DNA of 64,000 nucleotides from Campylobacterota bacterium (GTDB lineage: Bacteria > Babelota > Babeliae > Babelales > RVW-14), in assembly GCA_020633995.1 (NCBI GenBank), contig JACKCO010000003.1, positions 62,001-126,000 of the forward strand. The letters are read 5' to 3'. Position 1 is the first letter of the stretch; each line of letters begins with the position of its first letter. The position numbers were made by a program, and so were the translations under genes. This document shows, piece after piece, positions 35,735 through 42,426 of the stretch. The notes under the pieces were generated by a model. It saw nothing but the letters and a program-made list of their open reading frames with translations, was not told the DNA's origin and ran no database searches.

Positions 35735-35763
35735 TTAATAAACAATCTTGCTTAGCAAATAAA
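35735..35763 (-). promoter_or_regulatory. Candidate ftsH promoter
   Basis: Reading the - strand, GATCG-TTTATT (-35 at 35763-35758), a 17-nt spacer, then TATTAA (35740-35735). The same GATCGTTTATT with a 17-nt spacer to TATACT stands before tolQ at 41962-41990. Confidence 0.42.
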
Positions 35764-35993
35764 CGATCCTATTATTCTAATAAAAATCAGCCTCTCTGAC
35801 TAGTTTGGGCCCTGTATTTATTAAAACTCTAACCTTTTATGAGGTGACTTTTCAAAGGAATAGAAAAAGAGGCGCTTTTGCTTACAAATGTTAATATTTC
35901 CTGAGCTAGCAAGAACCTGCCCTCATAGACCACTAAAACGAACCTACAGGAAGATACTGGTATCTACTCTCGAATACTTAATAAATTGACCAT

Positions 35994-36022
35994 TTGACAA
36001 TACCTACTACGCGTGTTACCAT
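35994..36022 (+). promoter_or_regulatory. Promoter of the F-box-like/ankyrin gene
   Basis: TTGACA (35994-35999), 17-nt spacer, TACCAT (36017-36022) with TGT before it. The aligned positions are kept in the paralogous promoter at 37794. Confidence 0.6.
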
Positions 36023-36115
36023 ACCTAAAGTAATATAAAAAACGCGCCCTACAGACGCCAAAACACCTAAGAACTCCCGCTCAGGGCACGAGTCACAATA
36101 ACTATGGAGGTTATT

Positions 36116-37693
36116 ATGAATAAAGCTACCTTATTGCTCATTGCAATACTTTCAACACACTCAGTTTTTGGTGCTGAGAGCACCTACACCCCAACTAACA
36201 ACACACAAACCGAAGAGACTGAGCAAGCTCAAGAGACTGACTACTTAAGCGAACTCACAAAAGAAATGATGGGGGAGGTCATGTCGCATCTTGATACAAA
36301 ATCACTCGGCTCACTCGCCCAAGTAAACCTGCTGTGCAATACTGCTGTCACACAACATCCACCATATGCTTTTCAAAAGCTCATCAAGCAGCTTCAGGCA
36401 ATGCACTTGGTTACGCAAAACAAAGTACTCCCTGAAGTAGAAAAACAGCGCGTTACTGCCATCGTAAATAAAATGCTTGTACACATAGGCTTTACACCAA
36501 TACAAAAACTCAGCAATCTCATTCAGCTCGAGCAAGTCACAGGCAACATTTTTGATATTACCCTGTTCACCAAGCAAGTAATTGAACAAACCACAGACAG
36601 CAACAAAAAAGTTGAGCTCATTATCTTTGCCCATACACGACAACTTTTAACCAACCAAGACCTTCTAGATAACTACCGAGGCCTGTTACACGATGAAAAT
36701 CTTAGCCATAAAGGCAAAGGCTACTTGTGGTTGGTGTGTAAATATCAAGATGCAAGCTTTTGCCAAGATACCCCATGCAACATAATCACCAATAACAACG
36801 ATGAACTACAACAATTTGCACGCGGTGTACTGTCTGCATGGTATCAGGCAAGAAAAAAGAATGATAAACAAATACCCACTTTTGTAACTTCTCAAACGGA
36901 CTTATATACTCAGCTTCAACATTATTATCAAGCTATCGACAATCAACTTTTTACCAACATCACCACAACAACAGCAGAAGATCTCATCACTCAAGACGCT
37001 GACGTCAATGCAAAAGACGCTCAAGGCAACACCCCTCTGAGTAGAGCTGCTTTGAATAATCACACTCAAATGGCCGAACTCCTCATTAACAATGGTGCTA
37101 ACGTCAATGCAAAAGATGGTGAGGGCTGGACGCCTCTGCATGCGGCTGTAATCAACAACCCCGACAATACAGAAACCACTCAACTTCTCATCCAAAACGG
37201 CGCTAACATCAACGCAAAAAACAACCATGGCTGCACCCCTCTGCATAACATTGCATTTCTTGCCGACAATACAGAAACCTCTCAACTTTTCATCCAAAAC
37301 GGTGCTGACATCAACGCAAGAAGCAACCATGGCAAAACTCCTCTGCATTATACTGCACTAACAACCACCCACACCAACATAAAAATCGCCCAATTTCTCA
37401 TCACAAACGGCGCTGACATCAATGCACTGGACAATACGACATTCGCGCAGATTGCTCAAAATCTACAACCCTCCTTGCTCGACGAGGATGTACGAGCTGC
37501 TTCCACACCCAACAGAGAAAGTAATACAAGTCCAGTCATTGAAACAAACGACAGTGATCAGCCTATCCACAACGTTGTTGCTCCCCACAATCAACAAGGC
37601 CATTCGGATACATTAAGAACTGCCCTGCTCTGGACAACATTTAGCGGTATTGCAGGCTACGTCGCATTCAAAGTGTTTAAACCATTTGGGTAA
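36116..37693 (+). CDS. Exported F-box-like/ankyrin-repeat protein (candidate host effector)
   Basis: 525 residues from the ATG at 36116, chosen because GGAGG at 36106-36110 serves it; an ATG at 36104 would contain that site. Signal peptide 1-19 (LLLIAILSTHSVFG). Residues 43-85 fit an F-box-like helix pattern: LSELTKEMMGEVMSHLD followed by LGSLAQVNLLC. Residues 275-452 hold about five ankyrin repeats (GNTPLSRAALNNHTQMAELL, GANVNAKDGEGWTPLHAAV). The last 25 residues are hydrophobic (LLWTTFSGIAGYVAF), a possible C-terminal membrane anchor. F-box proteins recruit SCF ubiquitin ligases in eukaryotes, and bacterial F-box/ankyrin effectors are known (Legionella AnkB), so host action is plausible. 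The F-box assignment is by eye. Own promoter and hairpin terminator. Confidence 0.82.
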   Translation: MNKATLLLIAILSTHSVFGAESTYTPTNNTQTEETEQAQETDYLSELTKEMMGEVMSHLDTKSLGSLAQVNLLCNTAVTQHPPYAFQKLIKQLQAMHLVTQNKVLPEVEKQRVTAIVNKMLVHIGFTPIQKLSNLIQLEQVTGNIFDITLFTKQVIEQTTDSNKKVELIIFAHTRQLLTNQDLLDNYRGLLHDENLSHKGKGYLWLVCKYQDASFCQDTPCNIITNNNDELQQFARGVLSAWYQARKKNDKQIPTFVTSQTDLYTQLQHYYQAIDNQLFTNITTTTAEDLITQDADVNAKDAQGNTPLSRAALNNHTQMAELLINNGANVNAKDGEGWTPLHAAVINNPDNTETTQLLIQNGANINAKNNHGCTPLHNIAFLADNTETSQLFIQNGADINARSNHGKTPLHYTALTTTHTNIKIAQFLITNGADINALDNTTFAQIAQNLQPSLLDEDVRAASTPNRESNTSPVIETNDSDQPIHNVVAPHNQQGHSDTLRTALLWTTFSGIAGYVAFKVFKPFG

Positions 37694-37699
37694 ATATTA

Positions 37700-37723
37700 T
37701 TATGGGGCATCGCTGCCCCATAA
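37700..37723 (+). terminator. Hairpin after the F-box-like/ankyrin gene
   Basis: TTATGGGGCA (37700-37709), loop TCGC, TGCCCCATAA (37714-37723), starting 7 bases after the stop. No T-run follows. Confidence 0.6.
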
Positions 37724-37793
37724 TAACTAGCCTCATTCTGATAAATTCAAAACTGAATAAAAAATATCAATATAAATAAACCAACTTGACCAT

Positions 37794-37822
37794 TTTACAA
37801 TAAATGGCTCAAGTGCTATGAT
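37794..37822 (+). promoter_or_regulatory. Promoter of the short paralogue
   Basis: TTTACA (37794-37799), 17-nt spacer, TATGAT (37817-37822) with TGC before it. It aligns base for base in layout with the promoter at 35994, including CTAAAG just downstream of the -10. Confidence 0.58.
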
Positions 37823-37916
37823 ATCTAAAGCAATGTAAAAACGTTCTACAAAAGACTTTAAAACCTTATAGATACGGCTTCAGCGCATGAATAACAATAA
37901 CTGGTAGGAAATTATT

Positions 37917-38228
37917 ATGAATAAAAAAATTTTATTGCTCATTGCAATACTTTCAACACACTCAGTTTTTGGTACTGAGACTTGCACCCCGGATTACAGC
38001 ACGCAAAAATTAGAAAATGGTAAAACCCCCAATGAATTAACCCCAACAGCACCCTCTAAAGAACTCTCCAATCTAAAAAAGACTACCCTCTTCCTCATCG
38101 GATTCGCTCTTGGATGGACCCTTGTATCTAAATTATTACGAGCCTATGCGAAAGCTAATTCTTGGATTTATTATCGTGATTTTGGACCTGTAGCTTTTGG
38201 TTGTTCTATTACCTATTACAAAAATTAA
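37917..38228 (+). CDS. Short exported protein, N-terminal paralogue of the F-box-like/ankyrin protein
   Basis: 103 residues. The first 21 residues (LLLIAILSTHSVFG) are almost identical to those of the protein at 36116, and the upstream 120 bases align as well. The F-box-like and ankyrin parts are absent. A hydrophobic stretch at about 60-78 (TLFLIGFALGWTLVSKLL) could be a membrane helix; the end is aromatic-rich (SWIYYRDFGPVAFG). Either a shortened duplicate or a separate small membrane protein that captured the promoter and signal peptide. TAGGAA lies upstream of the ATG. Coding status is supported by the conserved start, but function is unknown. Confidence 0.65.
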   Translation: MNKKILLLIAILSTHSVFGTETCTPDYSTQKLENGKTPNELTPTAPSKELSNLKKTTLFLIGFALGWTLVSKLLRAYAKANSWIYYRDFGPVAFGCSITYYKN

Positions 38229-38409
38229 TTTGAAGTAATTTTTTTGGAATGGAGCCACGTGTGTTTCTTGCACACCTGGCACGCACCACGCAGCAGAAGC
38301 GGTTTTCTTTGTCTTACGAACTTTTCATTCAATTATATAATATCCAATAATATTATTCTTTCATCCTTTTCCCACTTCAGACTGGCAATTATCTTGGGAT
38401 TGATTAAAC

Positions 38410-38429
38410 GGGGAGCAGTACTACTCCCC
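38410..38429 (-). terminator. Hairpin after tolB
   Basis: GGGGAG (38410-38415) and CTCCCC (38424-38429) just beyond the tolB stop; a short T-rich stretch follows on the - strand. Confidence 0.5.
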
Positions 38430-38434
38430 AAAAG

Positions 38435-39787
38435 CTAGACGTGATACAGTGGCTTGCTCGTCCAACGAGGAAAACTCTTGTGCTCTTTACCCACCGTTAA
38501 TGTTTTGATTTTACCACTTGCACGGTTGTACAAAGCAATTTGGCTGTCTAAAATGTGCAGACCTTCTCTATGCTGCTGGGCAAACACAATGTAACGCCCA
38601 CACTCAGACCAACTCGGCTCAACCTTGTCAGTCCCATCACTGGTCAACTGTACTTCTTTGCGCTCAGCATCAGACAAACTCATCATGCACAGCTGAAATG
38701 TTTTACCCACACGGCGTGCGTACACAATCGCATTATTTTTTTGACAATAAGACGGTGAAGAGCAAATGCTCTTGCCATCGGTAAGCTTGCTGTGCTTGTT
38801 TGTTTTCATATCAAGATACATAATTTGCGGGCTGCCAGTGAGTGCGTCTGAGCAATACACGACATTGCCATCAGGCAGCATGCATGGAGAAAAGTTATTT
38901 CCCTTGTTATGCGTTAACTGTTTGAACACACGTTTTTGCAATTTATTACACAGACGTGTGTCGTACAAATACAGCTGCGCATTGCCAGATCCAGATAAAC
39001 ACAAAACCGCTTGAGAGCCATCGCTTGAAAATGATGGTTGCATCGTGATACCGTCATAGGAGCAAACAATTTTGTGTTGTCCTGAATGTAAGTCGTACGA
39101 CATTAAACGACTGTTTACTTTGGTAAACTGTGAGTAAAATAGCATCGGTGCTTGCGAATGCCAACTTGGTGCAATATTAATTGTCTTGGCACCAACAACA
39201 GTTTTTTCAACATGACAGGCATAGTCTGAAATACAGACTACCTTGTGATTGTTGCTCACCTGTTTACAGTAAGCTAGCGTGCTGAGCACTGGAATTTGTT
39301 GGGTGGTCAGCACAGGAATCATTTCATGCGCAAGCATGTGTGCATCAAGCACCCACGTCTCTTTTTTGCATACATATTTTTTGTCAAATACCGTCTGGTC
39401 TGAGTCAAGATCTTTGATGAGCGCACGCACTGTTATTTTTTGATCTTTTTTCTCTTTGACTGGTTCAAGGTATAGACACAACGAAGTACCACGATCAAAA
39501 AGTTTTTTTGCAACATCTGAGCTTAGATGTTTGGTTGTCTTTTTTAAATCAACAGCAAGTTGGTCACTTAGCTCAAAATCATCACGTACAACTTTTGCAA
39601 TGTGTGACAAAAATGGATTATTACCAACACACAACGCAAGAACATTTATTTTTTCATGCTCTTGATTGCCTTGCGCTTGTAGTTGCACATTGTCGGCAAT
39701 GTCTGGCACGAGCAACGCTTTATCAACGTGTGCATGTAAGCTCAATGAAATAAGAACGGCACTTAATACACTATATATTTTTTTCAC
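38435..39787 (-). CDS. tolB: TolB-like periplasmic beta-propeller protein
   Basis: 450 residues with a GTG start (39787) and signal peptide of about 19 residues (LSAVLISLSLHAH). The N-terminal domain is mixed alpha/beta; from about 170 onward come WD-like TolB strands with Asp-box-style motifs: QPSFSSDGSQAVL, FSPCMLPDGNVVYCSD, PSYCQKNNAIVYAR and EPSWSECGRYIVFA. TolB works with Pal and TolA in the Tol-Pal system that keeps the outer membrane invaginating at division. It starts 11 nt after the tolA/tonB-like gene, in a tolQ-tolR-tolA-tolB operon. No pal gene is visible next to it. The sequence is diverged but the context is decisive. Confidence 0.9.
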   Translation of the reverse strand: MKKIYSVLSAVLISLSLHAHVDKALLVPDIADNVQLQAQGNQEHEKINVLALCVGNNPFLSHIAKVVRDDFELSDQLAVDLKKTTKHLSSDVAKKLFDRGTSLCLYLEPVKEKKDQKITVRALIKDLDSDQTVFDKKYVCKKETWVLDAHMLAHEMIPVLTTQQIPVLSTLAYCKQVSNNHKVVCISDYACHVEKTVVGAKTINIAPSWHSQAPMLFYSQFTKVNSRLMSYDLHSGQHKIVCSYDGITMQPSFSSDGSQAVLCLSGSGNAQLYLYDTRLCNKLQKRVFKQLTHNKGNNFSPCMLPDGNVVYCSDALTGSPQIMYLDMKTNKHSKLTDGKSICSSPSYCQKNNAIVYARRVGKTFQLCMMSLSDAERKEVQLTSDGTDKVEPSWSECGRYIVFAQQHREGLHILDSQIALYNRASGKIKTLTVGKEHKSFPRWTSKPLYHV

Positions 39788-39798
39788 GCTTTTCTTTC

Positions 39799-40587
39799 TT
39801 ATGTCTGTGCAAAATCAATAGTAAATGACTTGCCCCACAAAATACGATTGAATGCAAACTTTTTAGCAACCTTGGTTACGCTCAAATCATAAATGAGCAC
39901 ACCCGAAGAACTAATCAACTTAAACTCACGAACTTTGCCATCAGTACCGATGCTAAAAAAACCACTGCACTTGACTGACTTGTCAAAACCTACTGGTGGC
40001 CGCCACAACCGCGACACTTCCTGCTGCACACATGCGTGATACATATTTTCAGGTGTTTGAGCTGTAGACTGCACACTCATTTTTTCAGGCATCTGCTCTT
40101 CAACTTTTTTTTCAATGACTGGCTCTTTTTTAATAGCCGTTTCCTCTTTTGGCTTTTCAACTTTTTTAGGCTCAGCCTTCTTGGTTTTTTCAGGCTGTTT
40201 TTTTTGCTGCTCAGCCTTTGATTTTTCTTGTTTCACTTCTGGCTTTTTAACCGTTGTTGCAGGTGGCTTAGTTTCTTTTTTCTTCGGCTCTGGCTTTGCT
40301 TGTTTTTTAGGTTCAGTTTTTTTTACTTGCTGCTTGACCTCTTGCTTGACCGTCTTTTTTTCAGGTTGTTTGGGCTCACTCTTTTTGGGCGGCACAATGG
40401 GCAAACGTTTTGGTGGCTTGTGTGGAGGCACAAATTCAACGAGCATGTTTGGATCACGCTTTTGCCCAAACACTACAAATGTGCTTACATGCTTGCTTTT
40501 TGTATCGCACAACAAAAGTGCAAGTGTAACAAAACAATGTAAGCCAAATGAGTAGTACAGATATTTTCGGGCAATTAATAGTTTCAT
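39799..40587 (-). CDS. TolA/TonB-type energy transducer
   Basis: 262 residues. One N-terminal transmembrane helix (about 9-27, YYSFGLHCFVTLALLLC), a long Pro/Lys/Glu-rich periplasm-spanning stretch (about 50-180, repeated KKPEP/KPEVK-like units), and a compact C-terminal domain (about 181-262) with VSRLWRPPVGFDKSV and FSIGTDGKVREFKLI, like TonB_C/TolA C-terminal domains. It transmits the ion-motive force from TolQ-TolR to the outer membrane. Position between tolR and tolB favours TolA over TonB. A 196-nt gap with a palindromic repeat separates it from tolR. Confidence 0.85.
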   Translation of the reverse strand: MKLLIARKYLYYSFGLHCFVTLALLLCDTKSKHVSTFVVFGQKRDPNMLVEFVPPHKPPKRLPIVPPKKSEPKQPEKKTVKQEVKQQVKKTEPKKQAKPEPKKKETKPPATTVKKPEVKQEKSKAEQQKKQPEKTKKAEPKKVEKPKEETAIKKEPVIEKKVEEQMPEKMSVQSTAQTPENMYHACVQQEVSRLWRPPVGFDKSVKCSGFFSIGTDGKVREFKLISSSGVLIYDLSVTKVAKKFAFNRILWGKSFTIDFAQT

Positions 40588-40706
40588 AAGTTCGATGTGC
40601 TAGGGTTAAAACAAGCGTTAAGATTTTTTAGAAATGAGGTCGCGATTACTCAGTGTCGTGCTGAATTTATTTCAGCATCCAGATAATGATTTTTCCTATC
40701 TCTGGA

Positions 40707-40725
40707 TCCTGAAACAAGTTCAGGA
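40707..40725. repeat. Palindromic element in the tolR-tolA gap
   Basis: TCCTGAA (40707-40713), loop ACAAG, TTCAGGA (40719-40725), preceded by a further imperfect hairpin (CCAGATA...TATCTCTGG). Resembles the GGATCC-associated palindromes of the 60-61.5 kb region. Confidence 0.6.
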
Positions 40726-40783
40726 AGACAGTGCTTGCTAGATACCCATACTCCTTTGTAAAAAAATTCTTCAAATAATACCG

Positions 40784-41203
40784 TTAAGCTGCATTCGCCG
40801 ACGGCTGACGAGTTGCCATAGCAACGTATTTAACATGGGCCTGCTTAAGCTCTTCAACCAATTCAATCACCCTGCCATACGCAACCGCTTGGTCAGCCTG
40901 TACAAACACAGGAGCATCCGGCTTACCTTCCAAAGCCTTTTGCACACCAGCAACCAACTCTTTACGCTCAACGCGCGTGCCATTAAAAAAGAGTGCATCA
41001 TCCTTGTCCAAACTCACGACAAGTTCCTGCGTCTGCTCGGCCTCCTTGCTCTTGCCTTCTGGCAAATCAAGCTTAATACTGTTCTGCACCATGGGTGCAG
41101 CGATTATAAACACCACCAATAAAGTAGCAAATGTGTCGATAAGCGGCGTCAAGGAAACCTCAGGCATGTGAACGCGCTTCATTTTAATTTTACGAAAACG
41201 CAT
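40784..41203 (-). CDS. tolR: TolR/ExbD-family proton channel subunit
   Basis: 139 residues. One transmembrane helix at about 20-40 (TPLIDTFATLLVVFIIAAPM) with the conserved membrane Asp at residue 23, which carries protons in this family. The periplasmic part includes VVSLDKDDALFFNG and PVFVQADQAVAYGRVIELVEELKQA, typical of ExbD/TolR. Nine bases separate it from tolQ. Forms the TolQ-TolR motor powering the Tol-Pal system. Confidence 0.93.
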   Translation of the reverse strand: MRFRKIKMKRVHMPEVSLTPLIDTFATLLVVFIIAAPMVQNSIKLDLPEGKSKEAEQTQELVVSLDKDDALFFNGTRVERKELVAGVQKALEGKPDAPVFVQADQAVAYGRVIELVEELKQAHVKYVAMATRQPSANAA

Positions 41204-41212
41204 GACCTCTCC

Positions 41213-41908
41213 TTACTTTAAGAATGCTTTTGTCGCAACATTCAAAAATCGATCTGCTATTTGAACCAAGTAAAATTCCATTTTACGCAACTCATTTGCA
41301 AAGTAATGAAACGCAATCATGGCTGGAATTGCAACAATCAACCCTGCAAGTGTTGTGGTTAATGCCTCGGCCATCCCCGGTGCGACCGTAGTAATATCTG
41401 CCGAACGCTCTTGAGCAATATCAACAAATGCATGAATCAGCCCCCAAATAGTTCCAAACAATCCAACTAAAGGAGCAACTGCAGCACTGGTACTCAGCAC
41501 CGGTAAATATTGCTCTTGCTCCATAACAACAACATCAACAGACTGGGAAACCATCGTCCCAAGCTGCTCAAGGTCTTTTGTCGCCAGCTGAGCTTTGCCA
41601 GCATCTGCCCCACCTTGGTCAAGCACAAGCTTAAGATCGGTCAGATTATGGTGTAAAAATCTTCCGCCAACGCTGTCATGATGGTCCTTGCTGATTGCTA
41701 TGACATCATTAATCGTCCGAACACGCTTCATGCGGCCCAAAACATCTTGTAAATCTCTTTTATCCCGCTGCATATTAACCAGTTTAAATATGACAATCGC
41801 CACACAAAAGACTGATAACATAAAAAGTCCAAGCAGAATAAGCTTACTAACAAAATCAACATGCATTATCAGCTGCCACACAGCCGTCTTAAAAAATGCA
41901 ACCTTCAT
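41213..41908 (-). CDS. tolQ: TolQ/ExbB-family motor protein
   Basis: 231 residues from the ATG at 41908, chosen because CAGGGAG stands about 9 bases before it; a start ten codons further upstream has no such site. Three transmembrane helices: about 20-42, 140-162 and 180-205. The region APLVGLFGTIWGLIHAFVDI and the MAEALTTTLAGLIVAIPAMI segment are the classic TolQ/ExbB (MotA-like) signature. Forms the stator-like proton channel with TolR. First gene of the tol operon. Confidence 0.95.
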   Translation of the reverse strand: MKVAFFKTAVWQLIMHVDFVSKLILLGLFMLSVFCVAIVIFKLVNMQRDKRDLQDVLGRMKRVRTINDVIAISKDHHDSVGGRFLHHNLTDLKLVLDQGGADAGKAQLATKDLEQLGTMVSQSVDVVVMEQEQYLPVLSTSAAVAPLVGLFGTIWGLIHAFVDIAQERSADITTVAPGMAEALTTTLAGLIVAIPAMIAFHYFANELRKMEFYLVQIADRFLNVATKAFLK

Positions 41909-41961
41909 AAAACACACTCCCTGAAATCGGCGCCTCACAACAATAACAACAATATCACGTC

Positions 41962-41990
41962 AGTATAAAGAAAAACAAACCGTAAATAAA
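41962..41990 (-). promoter_or_regulatory. Candidate tolQ promoter
   Basis: On the - strand, TTTATT (41990-41985) within GATCGTTTATTT, a 17-nt spacer, then TATACT (41967-41962). It shares the -35 context with the ftsH candidate promoter. Confidence 0.45.
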
Positions 41991-42167
41991 CGATCTCTGC
42001 GTCAAAAAAAGGCACCTTTGCTTAATTGGTCCGATTACTAAGCTCTTTTCTTATTTGACATTCGACTATGCTAGCGCATTACCCTGGGTCGCCACCAAGC
42101 CTGTACTCTGTCTAGATCAGGGGCAACCTTGCTCCAAAGATTTTTCACGCTTCACAGCTAACATAAG

Positions 42168-42209
42168 AAAGCTCGTCATACCGGCCCCCGAGCCGGAGTG
42201 ACGAGCTTT
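42168..42209. repeat. Long two-step palindrome
   Basis: AAAGCTCGTCA (42168-42178) with TGACGAGCTTT (42199-42209), and an inner CCGGC/GCCGG stem (42181-42185, 42192-42196). The CTCGTCA and CCGGAG parts match the dispersed elements at 61087 and 61219. Confidence 0.75.
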
Positions 42210-42316
42210 GCACACAAACACTTCCCCCTTTAACCCCCCACCCCAAAAAATACCCTGGAACCACGGGCAAGATTCGACAGACCAGTCACATATCAATAAA
42301 TTTCAAATATAAATAA

Positions 42317-42346
42317 TTGACTATCGAGAGCTCGCTCTGGTATTTT
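42317..42346 (+). promoter_or_regulatory. Promoter of the second secreted-family operon
   Basis: TTGACT (42317-42322), 18-nt spacer, TATTTT (42341-42346) preceded by TGG. Same general form as the N19 promoters, one base shorter. Confidence 0.5.
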
Positions 42347-42426
42347 TAAGTAAAAGGCCTATATATTTATAGAAAAGGCCTTATATAATGAATATTTAAA
42401 CTCACTTAGGGGGGAGGAGACCCATT

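Larger units (their letters stand above)
35711..36115. other. Divergent intergenic region
   Basis: About 400 bases between ftsH (-) and the F-box-like/ankyrin gene (+). It contains a candidate promoter in each direction, given separately. No RNA gene or coding signal was seen in the middle (35765-35990). Confidence 0.6.
41909..42426. other. Divergent intergenic region between the tol operon and the second secreted-family operon
   Basis: About 520 bases. It contains a candidate tolQ promoter, one long palindrome, a C-rich stretch (42222-42245), and the + promoter at 42317. I see no tRNA or open frame with a ribosome site. Confidence 0.6.

Noticed and set aside
38244..38438. Short + strand open frame of 64 residues
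   Set aside because: No ribosome site, and its end overlaps the tolB terminator hairpin; composition is random-looking.
39799..40587. Lys/Pro-rich protein as another Arg-tailed family member
   Set aside because: Its basic stretch is Lys/Pro/Glu, central rather than terminal, and it has the TolA/TonB helix and C-terminal domain within a tol operon.
41909..42426. tRNA or small RNA in the tol intergenic region
   Set aside because: The long palindrome at 42168 has no cloverleaf layout or CCA-like end; it matches dispersed repeats instead.
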